Assembly (NCBI GenBank): GCA_944392185.1
Contig: CALXVW010000032.1
Location: 1-7,336, forward strand
Source of the DNA: an uncultured Alphaproteobacteria bacterium
Lineage (GTDB): Bacteria; Pseudomonadota; Alphaproteobacteria; RF32; CAG-239
Reading direction: 5' to 3'
DNA: 7,336 bases
The position numbers and the translations under genes were made by a program. The first letter of the stretch is position 1; each line of letters opens with the position of its first letter. This document shows positions 1-4,311 of the stretch, piece after piece. The notes beneath the pieces are model-generated. The model had not been told where the DNA came from and did not search any database. It saw only the letters and a program-made list of their open reading frames with translations.

Positions 1-22
1 CGATTGAGAGACGGTAACCGAT

Positions 23-97
23 GGCCGGTTGGCAGAGTGGCTCATGCAGAGGACTGCAAATCCTTGTACATCGGTTCAATTCCGGTACCGGCCTCCA
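23..97 (+). tRNA. tRNA-Cys (anticodon GCA), CCA encoded
   Basis: A complete cloverleaf can be drawn. The acceptor stem is GGCCGGT (23-29) with ACCGGCC (87-93), followed by discriminator T94 and encoded CCA (95-97). The anticodon arm is GAGGA/TCCTT around the loop CTGCAAA (54-60), placing GCA at 56-58. The T arm is ATCGG/CCGGT around a 7-base loop TTCAATT (75-81). The anticodon reads Cys codons UGC and UGU. Only 21 bp separate it from the following tRNA-Asn, so the two are probably one transcript whose promoter lies left of the window. Confidence 0.95.
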
Positions 98-118
98 AAA
101 TAAAATACCGTATATTAT

Positions 119-193
119 TCCGGCTTAGCTCAGCGGTAGAGCAATCGGCTGTTAACCGATTGGTCGCCTGTTCGAATCAGGCAGCCGGAGCCA
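119..193 (+). tRNA. tRNA-Asn (anticodon GTT), CCA encoded
   Basis: The acceptor stem TCCGGCT (119-125) pairs perfectly with AGCCGGA (183-189), followed by discriminator G190 and CCA (191-193). The anticodon stem ATCGG/CCGAT (144-148/156-160) holds the loop CTGTTAA with GTT at 151-153. The T stem GCCTG/CAGGC (166-170/178-182) closes the loop TTCGAAT. An intrinsic terminator starts 7 bases after CCA. The 3' acceptor strand, discriminator and CCA (183-193) are also the first 11 bases of a 77-bp sequence repeated at 431, the usual mark of recombination at a tRNA 3' end. Confidence 0.95.
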
Positions 194-259
194 AAAAGAA
201 ACCACCCTTTTGAGGGTGGTTTTTTTGTCTCCTTGCGGCCTGACGAACAGGCGACGCCT
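183..259 (+). repeat. 77-bp direct repeat, copy 1 (tRNA-Asn 3' end plus terminator)
   Basis: This segment is identical base for base to 431-507 at an offset of 248. It begins exactly at the 3' strand of the tRNA-Asn acceptor stem, runs through CCA and the terminator, and ends 33 bases after the terminator's T run. Both flanks diverge at once (C182 against A430, G260 against A508). Its distal part holds an inverted repeat GCCTG-ACGAA-CAGGC (238-252). The arrangement resembles an attL/attR pair of a tRNA-targeting element, but no integrase is present in the window. Confidence 0.93.
200..226 (+). terminator. Rho-independent terminator of the tRNA-Cys/tRNA-Asn unit
   Basis: AACCACCCT (200-208) pairs perfectly with AGGGTGGTT (213-221) around the loop TTTG, and the 3' arm runs into seven consecutive T (220-226). 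It starts 7 bases after the CCA of tRNA-Asn, the expected place for ending the tRNA transcript. Confidence 0.9.
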
Positions 260-430
260 GTGAAGAATCAGCTCGAGGATAAAATCAACCGTTGCTCCGG
301 TTGATTTTACCACAAGAGGCGTAAGCTTTCTTGCTTGAGTGAGTAAAGCGTAAGCGAGCGAAACGAAACTAGAAAGCAAGTGACCGATTCGCGGTTAGTG
401 AGTGCAAAAGCACGAACTTACCAAGCTAGA
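260..430. other. 171-bp non-coding spacer between the repeats, rich in inverted repeats
   Basis: I see no credible gene here. Three foldable elements are present. First, a perfect 12-bp stem TAAAATCAACCG (280-291) pairs with 298-309 around a 6-base loop. Second, CTTGCTT (330-336) pairs with AAGCAAG (374-380). Third, GTGC-AAAA-GCAC lies at 402-413. The octamer GCGTAAGC occurs twice (319-326 and 348-355). Bases 255-270 (CGCCTG, a few bases, GAATCAG) also echo the T arm of tRNA-Asn (165-180). The stretch could be the remnant of an integrated element, a dispersed repeat, or a structured RNA. The sequence does not decide between these. Confidence 0.5.
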
Positions 431-507
431 AGCCGGAGCCAAAAAGAAACCACCCTTTTGAGGGTGGTTTTTTTGTCTCCTTGCGGCCTGACGAACAGGC
501 GACGCCT
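431..507 (+). repeat. 77-bp direct repeat, copy 2 (tRNA-Asn 3' end plus terminator)
   Basis: This is an exact second copy of 183-259. It carries only the last 11 bases of tRNA-Asn (AGCCGGAGCCA, 431-441). The preceding bases (421-430) do not match the tRNA body, so this is not a second tRNA gene. The included terminator is fully preserved. Perfect identity over 77 bp means either a recent duplication or continuing recombination between the copies. Confidence 0.93.
448..474 (+). terminator. Duplicated copy of the tRNA terminator
   Basis: The same 9-bp stem, TTTG loop and T7 tail as at 200-226, inside the second 77-bp repeat. No plus-strand gene lies directly upstream, so it probably came along with the repeat. 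It would still stop any read-through from the tRNAs. Confidence 0.75.
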
Positions 508-546
508 AATCGGAATTATCGCACGGCAACAAAATCTGTATGCAAC

Positions 547-578
547 AAGACCCTGCTACCTCAAAGCAACAGGGTCTT
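547..578. terminator. 9-bp hairpin downstream of the unknown 259-aa gene
   Basis: AAGACCCTG (547-555) pairs perfectly with CAGGGTCTT (570-578) around a 14-base loop. It lies 12 bases beyond the stop codon of the minus-strand gene at 590, the right place for its terminator. The minus-strand tail is only TTGTTG and the plus-strand tail TTATTG, so it lacks a proper U tract. It may be a weak terminator or a 3'-end stabilising hairpin. Confidence 0.45.
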
Positions 579-589
579 ATTGATAAAAT

Positions 590-1369
590 CTAACTCAGCA
601 TCTGAACCTCTATAGTGTCCGTATCCGAATTATAACGAACGGCCATTCCATCCCAAACGATTGGTTTTTGATGACTTCCGAGAGGAATCTCTCTGGTAAA
701 AAGCTCTCCGAAAGCTTTTGTTTTTACATTAGCTCCCGTACGATAATAAACCCCAAGACTAAAGCAGTTAACAATATATTCTTGGAGCCCGTCGCCACAC
801 TTCTCCCGTACCAATACACCAATAAACATCAAAGAAGAATTGCCGAATATTCTGGGCAACATCTGGATTGGAGTGATGTTGTAGTTTTCTTTGAGCATTT
901 CTCTGATTTTTTTTAGCTTCAAGTTGTTTGACGGAATGAGTAACTTTTCGCCCATAAAATTGCTCACTTGCACAAACTCCTTGCGTAAGGGGCGAATTTT
1001 TTGAGCAATCGGGGCCTCCAGAGGATTACCGAATACTCGCCTGGGAACATTAGCCACAACAGGTTCTGCCGTTTTATTGATAACGATGGCAGTTGCACGC
1101 ACCATCCAATTTTCAGAAACATACCTCCCTGCAATCGGAACAGCCACCCACATATAATATCTGTGGTACTGCTTAAAAAGGAGCTCTCGGCAAATTTGCC
1201 CGCCTCTTTCTTCCTCCAGATAAAAATCCTCCTTGCAGGTAAGCTCCCGCAAAGTCATTCTATAAGGAGCATAGTCAATGTCTCGCCCCTCCAAAAAGCG
1301 AATAGCCTCAGCCTCTGAGAAAACCTTAACTTGTCTAAGTTGCTGAGCAGATTGTACACTTGCATTCAT
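590..1369 (-). CDS. Hypothetical protein of unknown family, 259 aa
   Basis: I do not recognise this protein. The frame can be opened upstream at a TTG (1378). I prefer the ATG at 1367-1369 (MNASVQSAQQLRQVKVFSEA), although neither has a convincing Shine-Dalgarno sequence. The product looks soluble: no signal peptide, no membrane helix, many charged residues. It ends in a polar segment with WDGMAVRYNSDTDTIEVQML. A basic stretch, NNLKLKKIREMLKENYNI, lies in the middle. No catalytic motif or nucleotide-binding loop is visible. It is monocistronic, convergent with the tRNA unit and divergent from the 71-aa ORF at 1596. A candidate promoter lies upstream and a hairpin follows the stop. Position next to a duplicated tRNA end fits an accessory gene, but that is inference. 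The uninterrupted length makes it a convincing gene. Confidence 0.8.
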   Translation of the reverse strand: MNASVQSAQQLRQVKVFSEAEAIRFLEGRDIDYAPYRMTLRELTCKEDFYLEEERGGQICRELLFKQYHRYYMWVAVPIAGRYVSENWMVRATAIVINKTAEPVVANVPRRVFGNPLEAPIAQKIRPLRKEFVQVSNFMGEKLLIPSNNLKLKKIREMLKENYNITPIQMLPRIFGNSSLMFIGVLVREKCGDGLQEYIVNCFSLGVYYRTGANVKTKAFGELFTREIPLGSHQKPIVWDGMAVRYNSDTDTIEVQMLS

Positions 1370-1412
1370 AATTGGCAAAAATTTAGAAAGTTAATAATTT
1401 TAATTTTGCCGC

Positions 1413-1441
1413 ACCATAGCACCGGATAAACTGAAAAGCAA
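1413..1441 (-). promoter_or_regulatory. Candidate promoter of the 259-aa gene
   Basis: Reading the minus strand, TTGCTT (1436-1441) and TATGGT (1413-1418) are separated by 17 bases. The -10 is preceded by TG one base upstream, an extended -10 arrangement. Transcription would start near 1405, giving a leader of about 36 bases before the ATG at 1369. The -35 is a poor match, so the call rests on the extended -10 and the spacing. Confidence 0.4.
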
Positions 1442-1472
1442 GCACAAATAAATCATTACATTTTTGTTCATT

Positions 1473-1503
1473 TTGTCTATTGACCAAAGAAAAAAAATAT
1501 GAT
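1473..1503 (+). promoter_or_regulatory. Weak candidate promoter for the 71-aa ORF
   Basis: TATGAT (1498-1503) is a good -10 match. The only nearby -35 is TTGTCT (1473-1478) at a long 19-base spacing. A start near 1510 would give a leader of about 85 bases that contains the possible pseudoknot at 1552-1588. It lies back to back with the minus-strand candidate at 1413-1441. Confidence 0.25.
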
Positions 1504-1551
1504 ACCAATGCAACTATCAGAAAATATTTTTATAGACAGTAATTAATCAAA

Positions 1552-1588
1552 AGAGGCACCGGACTAAACAAACCTCTAAAAAATCCGG
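1552..1588 (+). promoter_or_regulatory. Possible H-type pseudoknot in the leader of the 71-aa ORF
   Basis: Two 5-bp helices interleave. AGAGG (1552-1556) pairs with CCTCT (1573-1577), and CCGGA (1559-1563) pairs with TCCGG (1584-1588). The second helix ends 7 bases before the ATG at 1596, over the usual ribosome-binding position. Six A (1578-1583) link the two 3' strands. The AGAGG...CCTCT-A-rich-tail layout recalls preQ1-I riboswitches, but the conserved loop bases of that class are not evident and the loop is longer. Two 5-bp helices can arise by chance. Confidence 0.3.
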
Positions 1589-1595
1589 CAATAAT

Positions 1596-1811
1596 ATGCG
1601 AAAATTGCAATACAACTTTAAACTCTGGGCAAAGGCCGGCGAAAGGATCAGTGAAAACAAGGCAAAAGAGCATTTCAAAGATCCCATCCGAGTCCCCATT
1701 TCCGTCGGATACCGAAATCTTGACGGCCGTTGGGTTGAGATTCAGTGCGACTACGCCTGGACTTCCGCCAGTGCCCCGGGAGCAACCATCATTCCGGCGC
1801 CCACCGTTTGA
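1596..1811 (+). CDS. Small hypothetical protein, 71 aa
   Basis: This is the only plus-strand protein gene I would call. The frame opens with ATG CGA AAA TTG and gives a well-mixed, charged product (MRKLQYNFKLWAKAGERISE at the start, ASAPGATIIPAPTV at the end). It has no signal peptide or membrane helix, and I do not recognise the family. In favour: the stop at 1811 lies 24 bases before a strong plus-strand terminator, a candidate -10 lies upstream, and the composition is less AT-rich than the flanks, as expected for coding sequence. Against: no Shine-Dalgarno sequence precedes the ATG, and competing frames exist (a minus-strand 104-codon frame at 1530-1844 and overlapping plus-strand frames). 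Those competitors run into the terminator stem, so this frame is the best choice. A noncoding RNA ending at the same terminator is the alternative. Confidence 0.55.
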   Translation: MRKLQYNFKLWAKAGERISENKAKEHFKDPIRVPISVGYRNLDGRWVEIQCDYAWTSASAPGATIIPAPTV

Positions 1812-1835
1812 CTCTGCTGCCCGAACTACTAACCG

Positions 1836-1870
1836 CCCCGTCAAAGTTTCTCTTTGGCGGGGATTTTTTT
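1836..1870 (+). terminator. Strong rho-independent terminator after the 71-aa ORF
   Basis: CCCCGTCAAAG (1836-1846) pairs with CTTTGGCGGGG (1852-1862) in an 11-bp stem with one T-G pair and a TTTCT loop, followed by A and seven T (1864-1870). Orientation is clearly plus strand. The last two T form part of the stop codon of the convergent transferase gene (1869-1871). Read on the minus strand the hairpin has no T tail, so it would be at best a weak terminator for that gene. Confidence 0.88.
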
Positions 1871-3350
1871 ACTTCAACACTTTTCCGTACAACAAATATT
1901 CATAGATGTGAGAGCGCTTACTTAGCTCATCATCAAGTTTTTCATAGGTATCATAGCCCTTCTCGGGCAAAGCCTGTTCTTGAGAATAAAGAGAAACGCC
2001 CAGGCCCAATTTATTTCCCTTAATATCAAACCCCAAACTCTCAACAATCGTCGGATACATATCAAAAGGTGTAAACTGACGATTTTTTGTACGCTCCACC
2101 TGAGGAGAAGTTGCAGAATTAATAATGATATTTAAATCTCTCCGTTGCATATCTTCCATAAACAAAGCATCATTCATAGCCAAGTGGTCATTCACAATCA
2201 CCACCGTTGTATTTTTATAAAACGGCTGTTTTTGAAGCCATTCAACAAACGCTCCTATTTTTTTACTGGCACAACGATAGACATTTTGGTAGCGCTCATC
2301 ATACACTGCGGAACAATTTTGCTCATCCAAAAACTCATTTCCGCCATGCGTATCCATCGTCATGATAGTGAAGGAAAAGGGCTTTCCCGTTTTGGCCAAA
2401 CGGCTGATTTCTTCTCTTGCTTCCTGATAAAGCTCTTCATCACGCAATATACGTTTACGGATAGGGTCATGATCATCATCAAGATCAAATTTCGCTTTCC
2501 AGTCCTCCCAACTCAAGATATTAAGGTTACCATGGCTCTCAAAAAATTTATTCACCCCGGCATAAGAACTTTCCATACCAGTCATAAAACTTTGCTCATA
2601 GCCTTGCTCTTTTAAGATATCAAATAAGCACCAAGCCTTCGGCAAATATCCGTGTTTAGGTAAAAATTTATTGTGATTTGTAATCGGCAAATGCAAAGGA
2701 ATTCCACAGGTTTGAGCCACAAGACCGGCCTGTGTCCATTGCGCTCCATCTACCTGCATGGCGCCACCGATATCACCGTCATGGCTGAAATTTAAGTTAT
2801 CCAGAGCCAATTTTTTAAGCTCCGGCATAAAAGCGGCTTTAAATTTGTCCCGGTATTCTTTACGCAAAAATGTCGCCTCAGCCGATTCCAAAAAAACAAG
2901 AACCAAATTGCGTTTTTTAGCTGGAGGTACAACCTCTGCCTCTTTAGGATCTCTATAATGCTTTTCATAAAAATCAGATACTTGATCTTTAGCGTGATAA
3001 TCCTCAATAATTTCAGCAATATCCAGGCGTATAGCCACATAAATTATACTACAGACCAAAAACAGTGAAGCTATTTTATTTTTTTTTTTTTTTTTATTGG
3101 TTTTAATATTTTGCCATCTCTTTCCCCAAGGCCATTTTATTACAAAGAGCAAGTAAAGCGCCACCAAGACAATAGCGGTCACCATCACCGTATTTTGCAA
3201 AAAACTTGTCAGTAATCGCGTCTCTGAATCCAAAGATATATTCATATGAAACAAAATTTGCTCATAAGTAACCTCACCAAACTTACGCAGCTGCCAATTC
3301 ATAGCGGTTACAAGCAAACAAGAAATTCCTATTAACAGTAGTGCCAACAT
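1869..3350 (-). CDS. opgB: OpgB/LtaS-type membrane phosphoglycerol transferase (sulfatase fold)
   Basis: A 493-aa member of the alkaline phosphatase/sulfatase superfamily, nearest in motifs to OpgB (MdoB), which moves phosphoglycerol from phosphatidylglycerol onto periplasmic glucans; LtaS is a relative. Hydrophobic segments lie at about 1-17, 55-71 and 94-107, then a periplasmic catalytic domain from about 145. Visible metal and active-site motifs are LES (E155), WTQAGL with likely nucleophile T206 followed by QTCGIPL, MDTH (D333, H335), and NDHLAMN (D388, H389), the last very OpgB-like. The family assignment is firm, but the exact acceptor is inferred. E. coli OpgB is much longer, so this is a compact form. 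I chose the ATG at 3348-3350 because AGGAG lies 10 bases upstream; a TTG at 3359 is almost on top of it. A 17-A tract at codons 86-91 makes the gene prone to frameshift, and an out-of-frame upstream peptide may be a lost N-terminus. Confidence 0.88.
   Translation of the reverse strand: MLALLLIGISCLLVTAMNWQLRKFGEVTYEQILFHMNISLDSETRLLTSFLQNTVMVTAIVLVALYLLFVIKWPWGKRWQNIKTNKKKKKNKIASLFLVCSIIYVAIRLDIAEIIEDYHAKDQVSDFYEKHYRDPKEAEVVPPAKKRNLVLVFLESAEATFLRKEYRDKFKAAFMPELKKLALDNLNFSHDGDIGGAMQVDGAQWTQAGLVAQTCGIPLHLPITNHNKFLPKHGYLPKAWCLFDILKEQGYEQSFMTGMESSYAGVNKFFESHGNLNILSWEDWKAKFDLDDDHDPIRKRILRDEELYQEAREEISRLAKTGKPFSFTIMTMDTHGGNEFLDEQNCSAVYDERYQNVYRCASKKIGAFVEWLQKQPFYKNTTVVIVNDHLAMNDALFMEDMQRRDLNIIINSATSPQVERTKNRQFTPFDMYPTIVESLGFDIKGNKLGLGVSLYSQEQALPEKGYDTYEKLDDELSKRSHIYEYLLYGKVLK
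3079..3095 (-). repeat. A17 homopolymer tract inside the transferase gene
   Basis: Seventeen consecutive T on the plus strand read as A17 in the gene, encoding five Lys plus two bases of an Asn codon between the second and third hydrophobic segments. With 16 A the frame reads Lys5-Ile-Lys then TAG. With 18 A it reads Lys6 then TAA. Either single-base change removes the whole catalytic domain. The tract is long enough for replication slippage and for slippage by RNA polymerase. It is also a place where assembly errors are common. Confidence 0.95.
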
Positions 3351-3438
3351 AAAAAACAAACTCCTAAAATGGCCATCACGGCAATCTTAAGAGTTTGTCT
3401 CATTATTGCAAGCATTAATAAATAATTGTGGATGAATA

Positions 3439-3774
3439 TCAACCCATAACACGTCCTGAAATTGCAACCGTATCAGCCGGCATATCCACAAATTGGATAT
3501 TTACGAATGCCGGACTAACTTGCAAACGCTGCACGACAAAATCAGTTAGAGACTTTGCCAACGCCCCTTTATCTCTAAAACCGATAGACTTCATCTCAAT
3601 TAAGGCCCCTTTTGTATCCAAGCTCCCATCAAAAGCCATTGTCGAGTTCAGCAAAAGGTTTACCACCACGTATTGGATTGGTTTTCCAAGTTCTTTTGCC
3701 ACCAGCTGTGCAGCATCGGCACATAAATTTTCATCTTTAATGGTCGTATTTGAATAAATTGTCAAAAATGGCAT
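3439..3774 (-). CDS. MIF-family (macrophage migration inhibitory factor-like) tautomerase
   Basis: A 111-aa protein, close to the usual 110-120 residues of the MIF branch of the tautomerase superfamily. These are cytosolic homotrimers that use an N-terminal proline, exposed after Met removal, as the catalytic base in keto-enol tautomerisation of compounds such as phenylpyruvate. Pro2 is present (MPFLTIYSN). The GKPIQYV motif places K31-P32 where MIF has its active-site Lys, and SPAFVNIQFVD matches the later beta strand and helix pattern. The physiological substrate of bacterial MIF homologues is generally unknown, and nothing here settles it. AAGGGAG (3781-3787) lies 6 bases before the ATG, a strong ribosome-binding site. 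The gene starts 16 bases after the stop of the upstream DUF212 gene, so the two are almost certainly co-transcribed. Confidence 0.92.
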   Translation of the reverse strand: MPFLTIYSNTTIKDENLCADAAQLVAKELGKPIQYVVVNLLLNSTMAFDGSLDTKGALIEMKSIGFRDKGALAKSLTDFVVQRLQVSPAFVNIQFVDMPADTVAISGRVMG

Positions 3775-3790
3775 GATTTTCTCCCTTAAA

Positions 3791-4255
3791 TTAGATTGAA
3801 GCTGTTAATTCTGGCCAAAAATGAATAACCAAAGCCACCAAACACCCCAAAACAAAACCGGCCAACACCTCTTTGGGCGTATGCCCCAACAGCTCTTTTA
3901 ACTGAGCAGATTTAGTTTTGATATTTGATTTATAAAAATCTCTGAAGATTTGATTCAAAAGCTTAGCCATATCTCCGGCATTTTTGCGTAAGCCCGCAGC
4001 ATCTTGCATCACCACCAAAGCATAACCCCCACTGATGGCAAACAAAAGAGAATCAAACCCGGCAATTAATCCGACTGACATTGTTAAAGCGCTGACGCCT
4101 GCCGTGTGAGAGCTGGGCATTCCCCCTGTTGTTGAAAGTTTTTCAAAATCAATTTCTTTCATCTGCAAGTAGAAAGTCAACACTTTCAAAATCTGAGCAA
4201 TAACAACCGCAGTTAGCCCGCTGGCAATAGCCTCTAATCCGGTATTAAAAAACAT
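3791..4255 (-). CDS. Divergent PAP2 (DUF212/YuiD-type) membrane protein
   Basis: A 154-aa protein of the DUF212 family, a divergent relative of PAP2 lipid phosphatases. Signature parts are TTGGMPSSHTAG (42-53), carrying the PSSH phosphatase-like motif with H50; VMQDAAGLRKNAG (82-94); and GHTPKEVLAG (124-133). Hydrophobic segments at about 10-30, 52-66, 70-84 and 131-147 indicate an inner-membrane protein. No biochemical role is firmly established for this family. Lipid phosphate hydrolysis is the usual guess, and the full three-motif PAP2 site is not obvious. The frame can be opened at GTG 4264, but I chose the ATG at 4253-4255 because GAGGTGA (4261-4267) lies 5 bases upstream and would overlap the GTG. 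It follows gyrA by 56 bp, with a hairpin ending 2 bases before its Shine-Dalgarno sequence. Confidence 0.9.
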   Translation of the reverse strand: MFFNTGLEAIASGLTAVVIAQILKVLTFYLQMKEIDFEKLSTTGGMPSSHTAGVSALTMSVGLIAGFDSLLFAISGGYALVVMQDAAGLRKNAGDMAKLLNQIFRDFYKSNIKTKSAQLKELLGHTPKEVLAGFVLGCLVALVIHFWPELTASI

Positions 4256-4269
4256 CTTTATCACCTCAA

Positions 4270-4296
4270 AAGGCGGGCAAAAAATCTGCCCGCCTT
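4270..4296 (-). terminator. Hairpin between gyrA and the DUF212 gene, probable weak terminator
   Basis: AAGGCGGGCA pairs perfectly with TGCCCGCCTT (4270-4279 with 4287-4296), a GC-rich 10-bp stem with a 7-base loop. It starts 15 bases after the gyrA stop codon. On the minus strand it is followed by TTG, so together with the stem base the T run is only four. That suggests partial termination or an mRNA-end hairpin. Its base sits 2 bases from the Shine-Dalgarno sequence of the next gene, so folding might also affect that gene's translation. Confidence 0.6.
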
Positions 4297-4311
4297 AAAA
4301 CAAAGTTCAGG

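Noticed and set aside
152..379. Minus-strand 75-codon frame ending in RLPDSNRRPIG
   Set aside because: The end is a translation of the reverse strand of tRNA-Asn, and the rest crosses the terminator and spacer. This peptide ending is a common artefact of tRNA 3' ends.
431..441. A second tRNA-Asn gene at the second repeat
   Set aside because: Only the last 11 bases are present; the upstream sequence cannot form the other arms.
183..507. CRISPR-like repeat array
   Set aside because: There are only two copies, 77 bp each and containing a terminator, with one spacer of 171 bp. No cas gene is present.
380..583. Plus-strand 67-codon frame over the second repeat
   Set aside because: It reads through the duplicated tRNA end and terminator and ends inside another hairpin. 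It has no coding-like composition or ribosome-binding site.
1552..1588. Firm assignment as a preQ1-I or SAM-II riboswitch
   Set aside because: The conserved loop and core bases of those classes could not be matched by eye. Only the general pseudoknot topology is similar.
1530..1844. Minus-strand 104-codon frame opposite the 71-aa ORF
   Set aside because: It overlaps the terminator stem and lacks a ribosome-binding site. The plus-strand frame fits the terminator orientation better.
2145..2615. Plus-strand 156-codon frame inside the transferase gene
   Set aside because: It is a shadow of the minus-strand gene, which has clear catalytic motifs across the same region.
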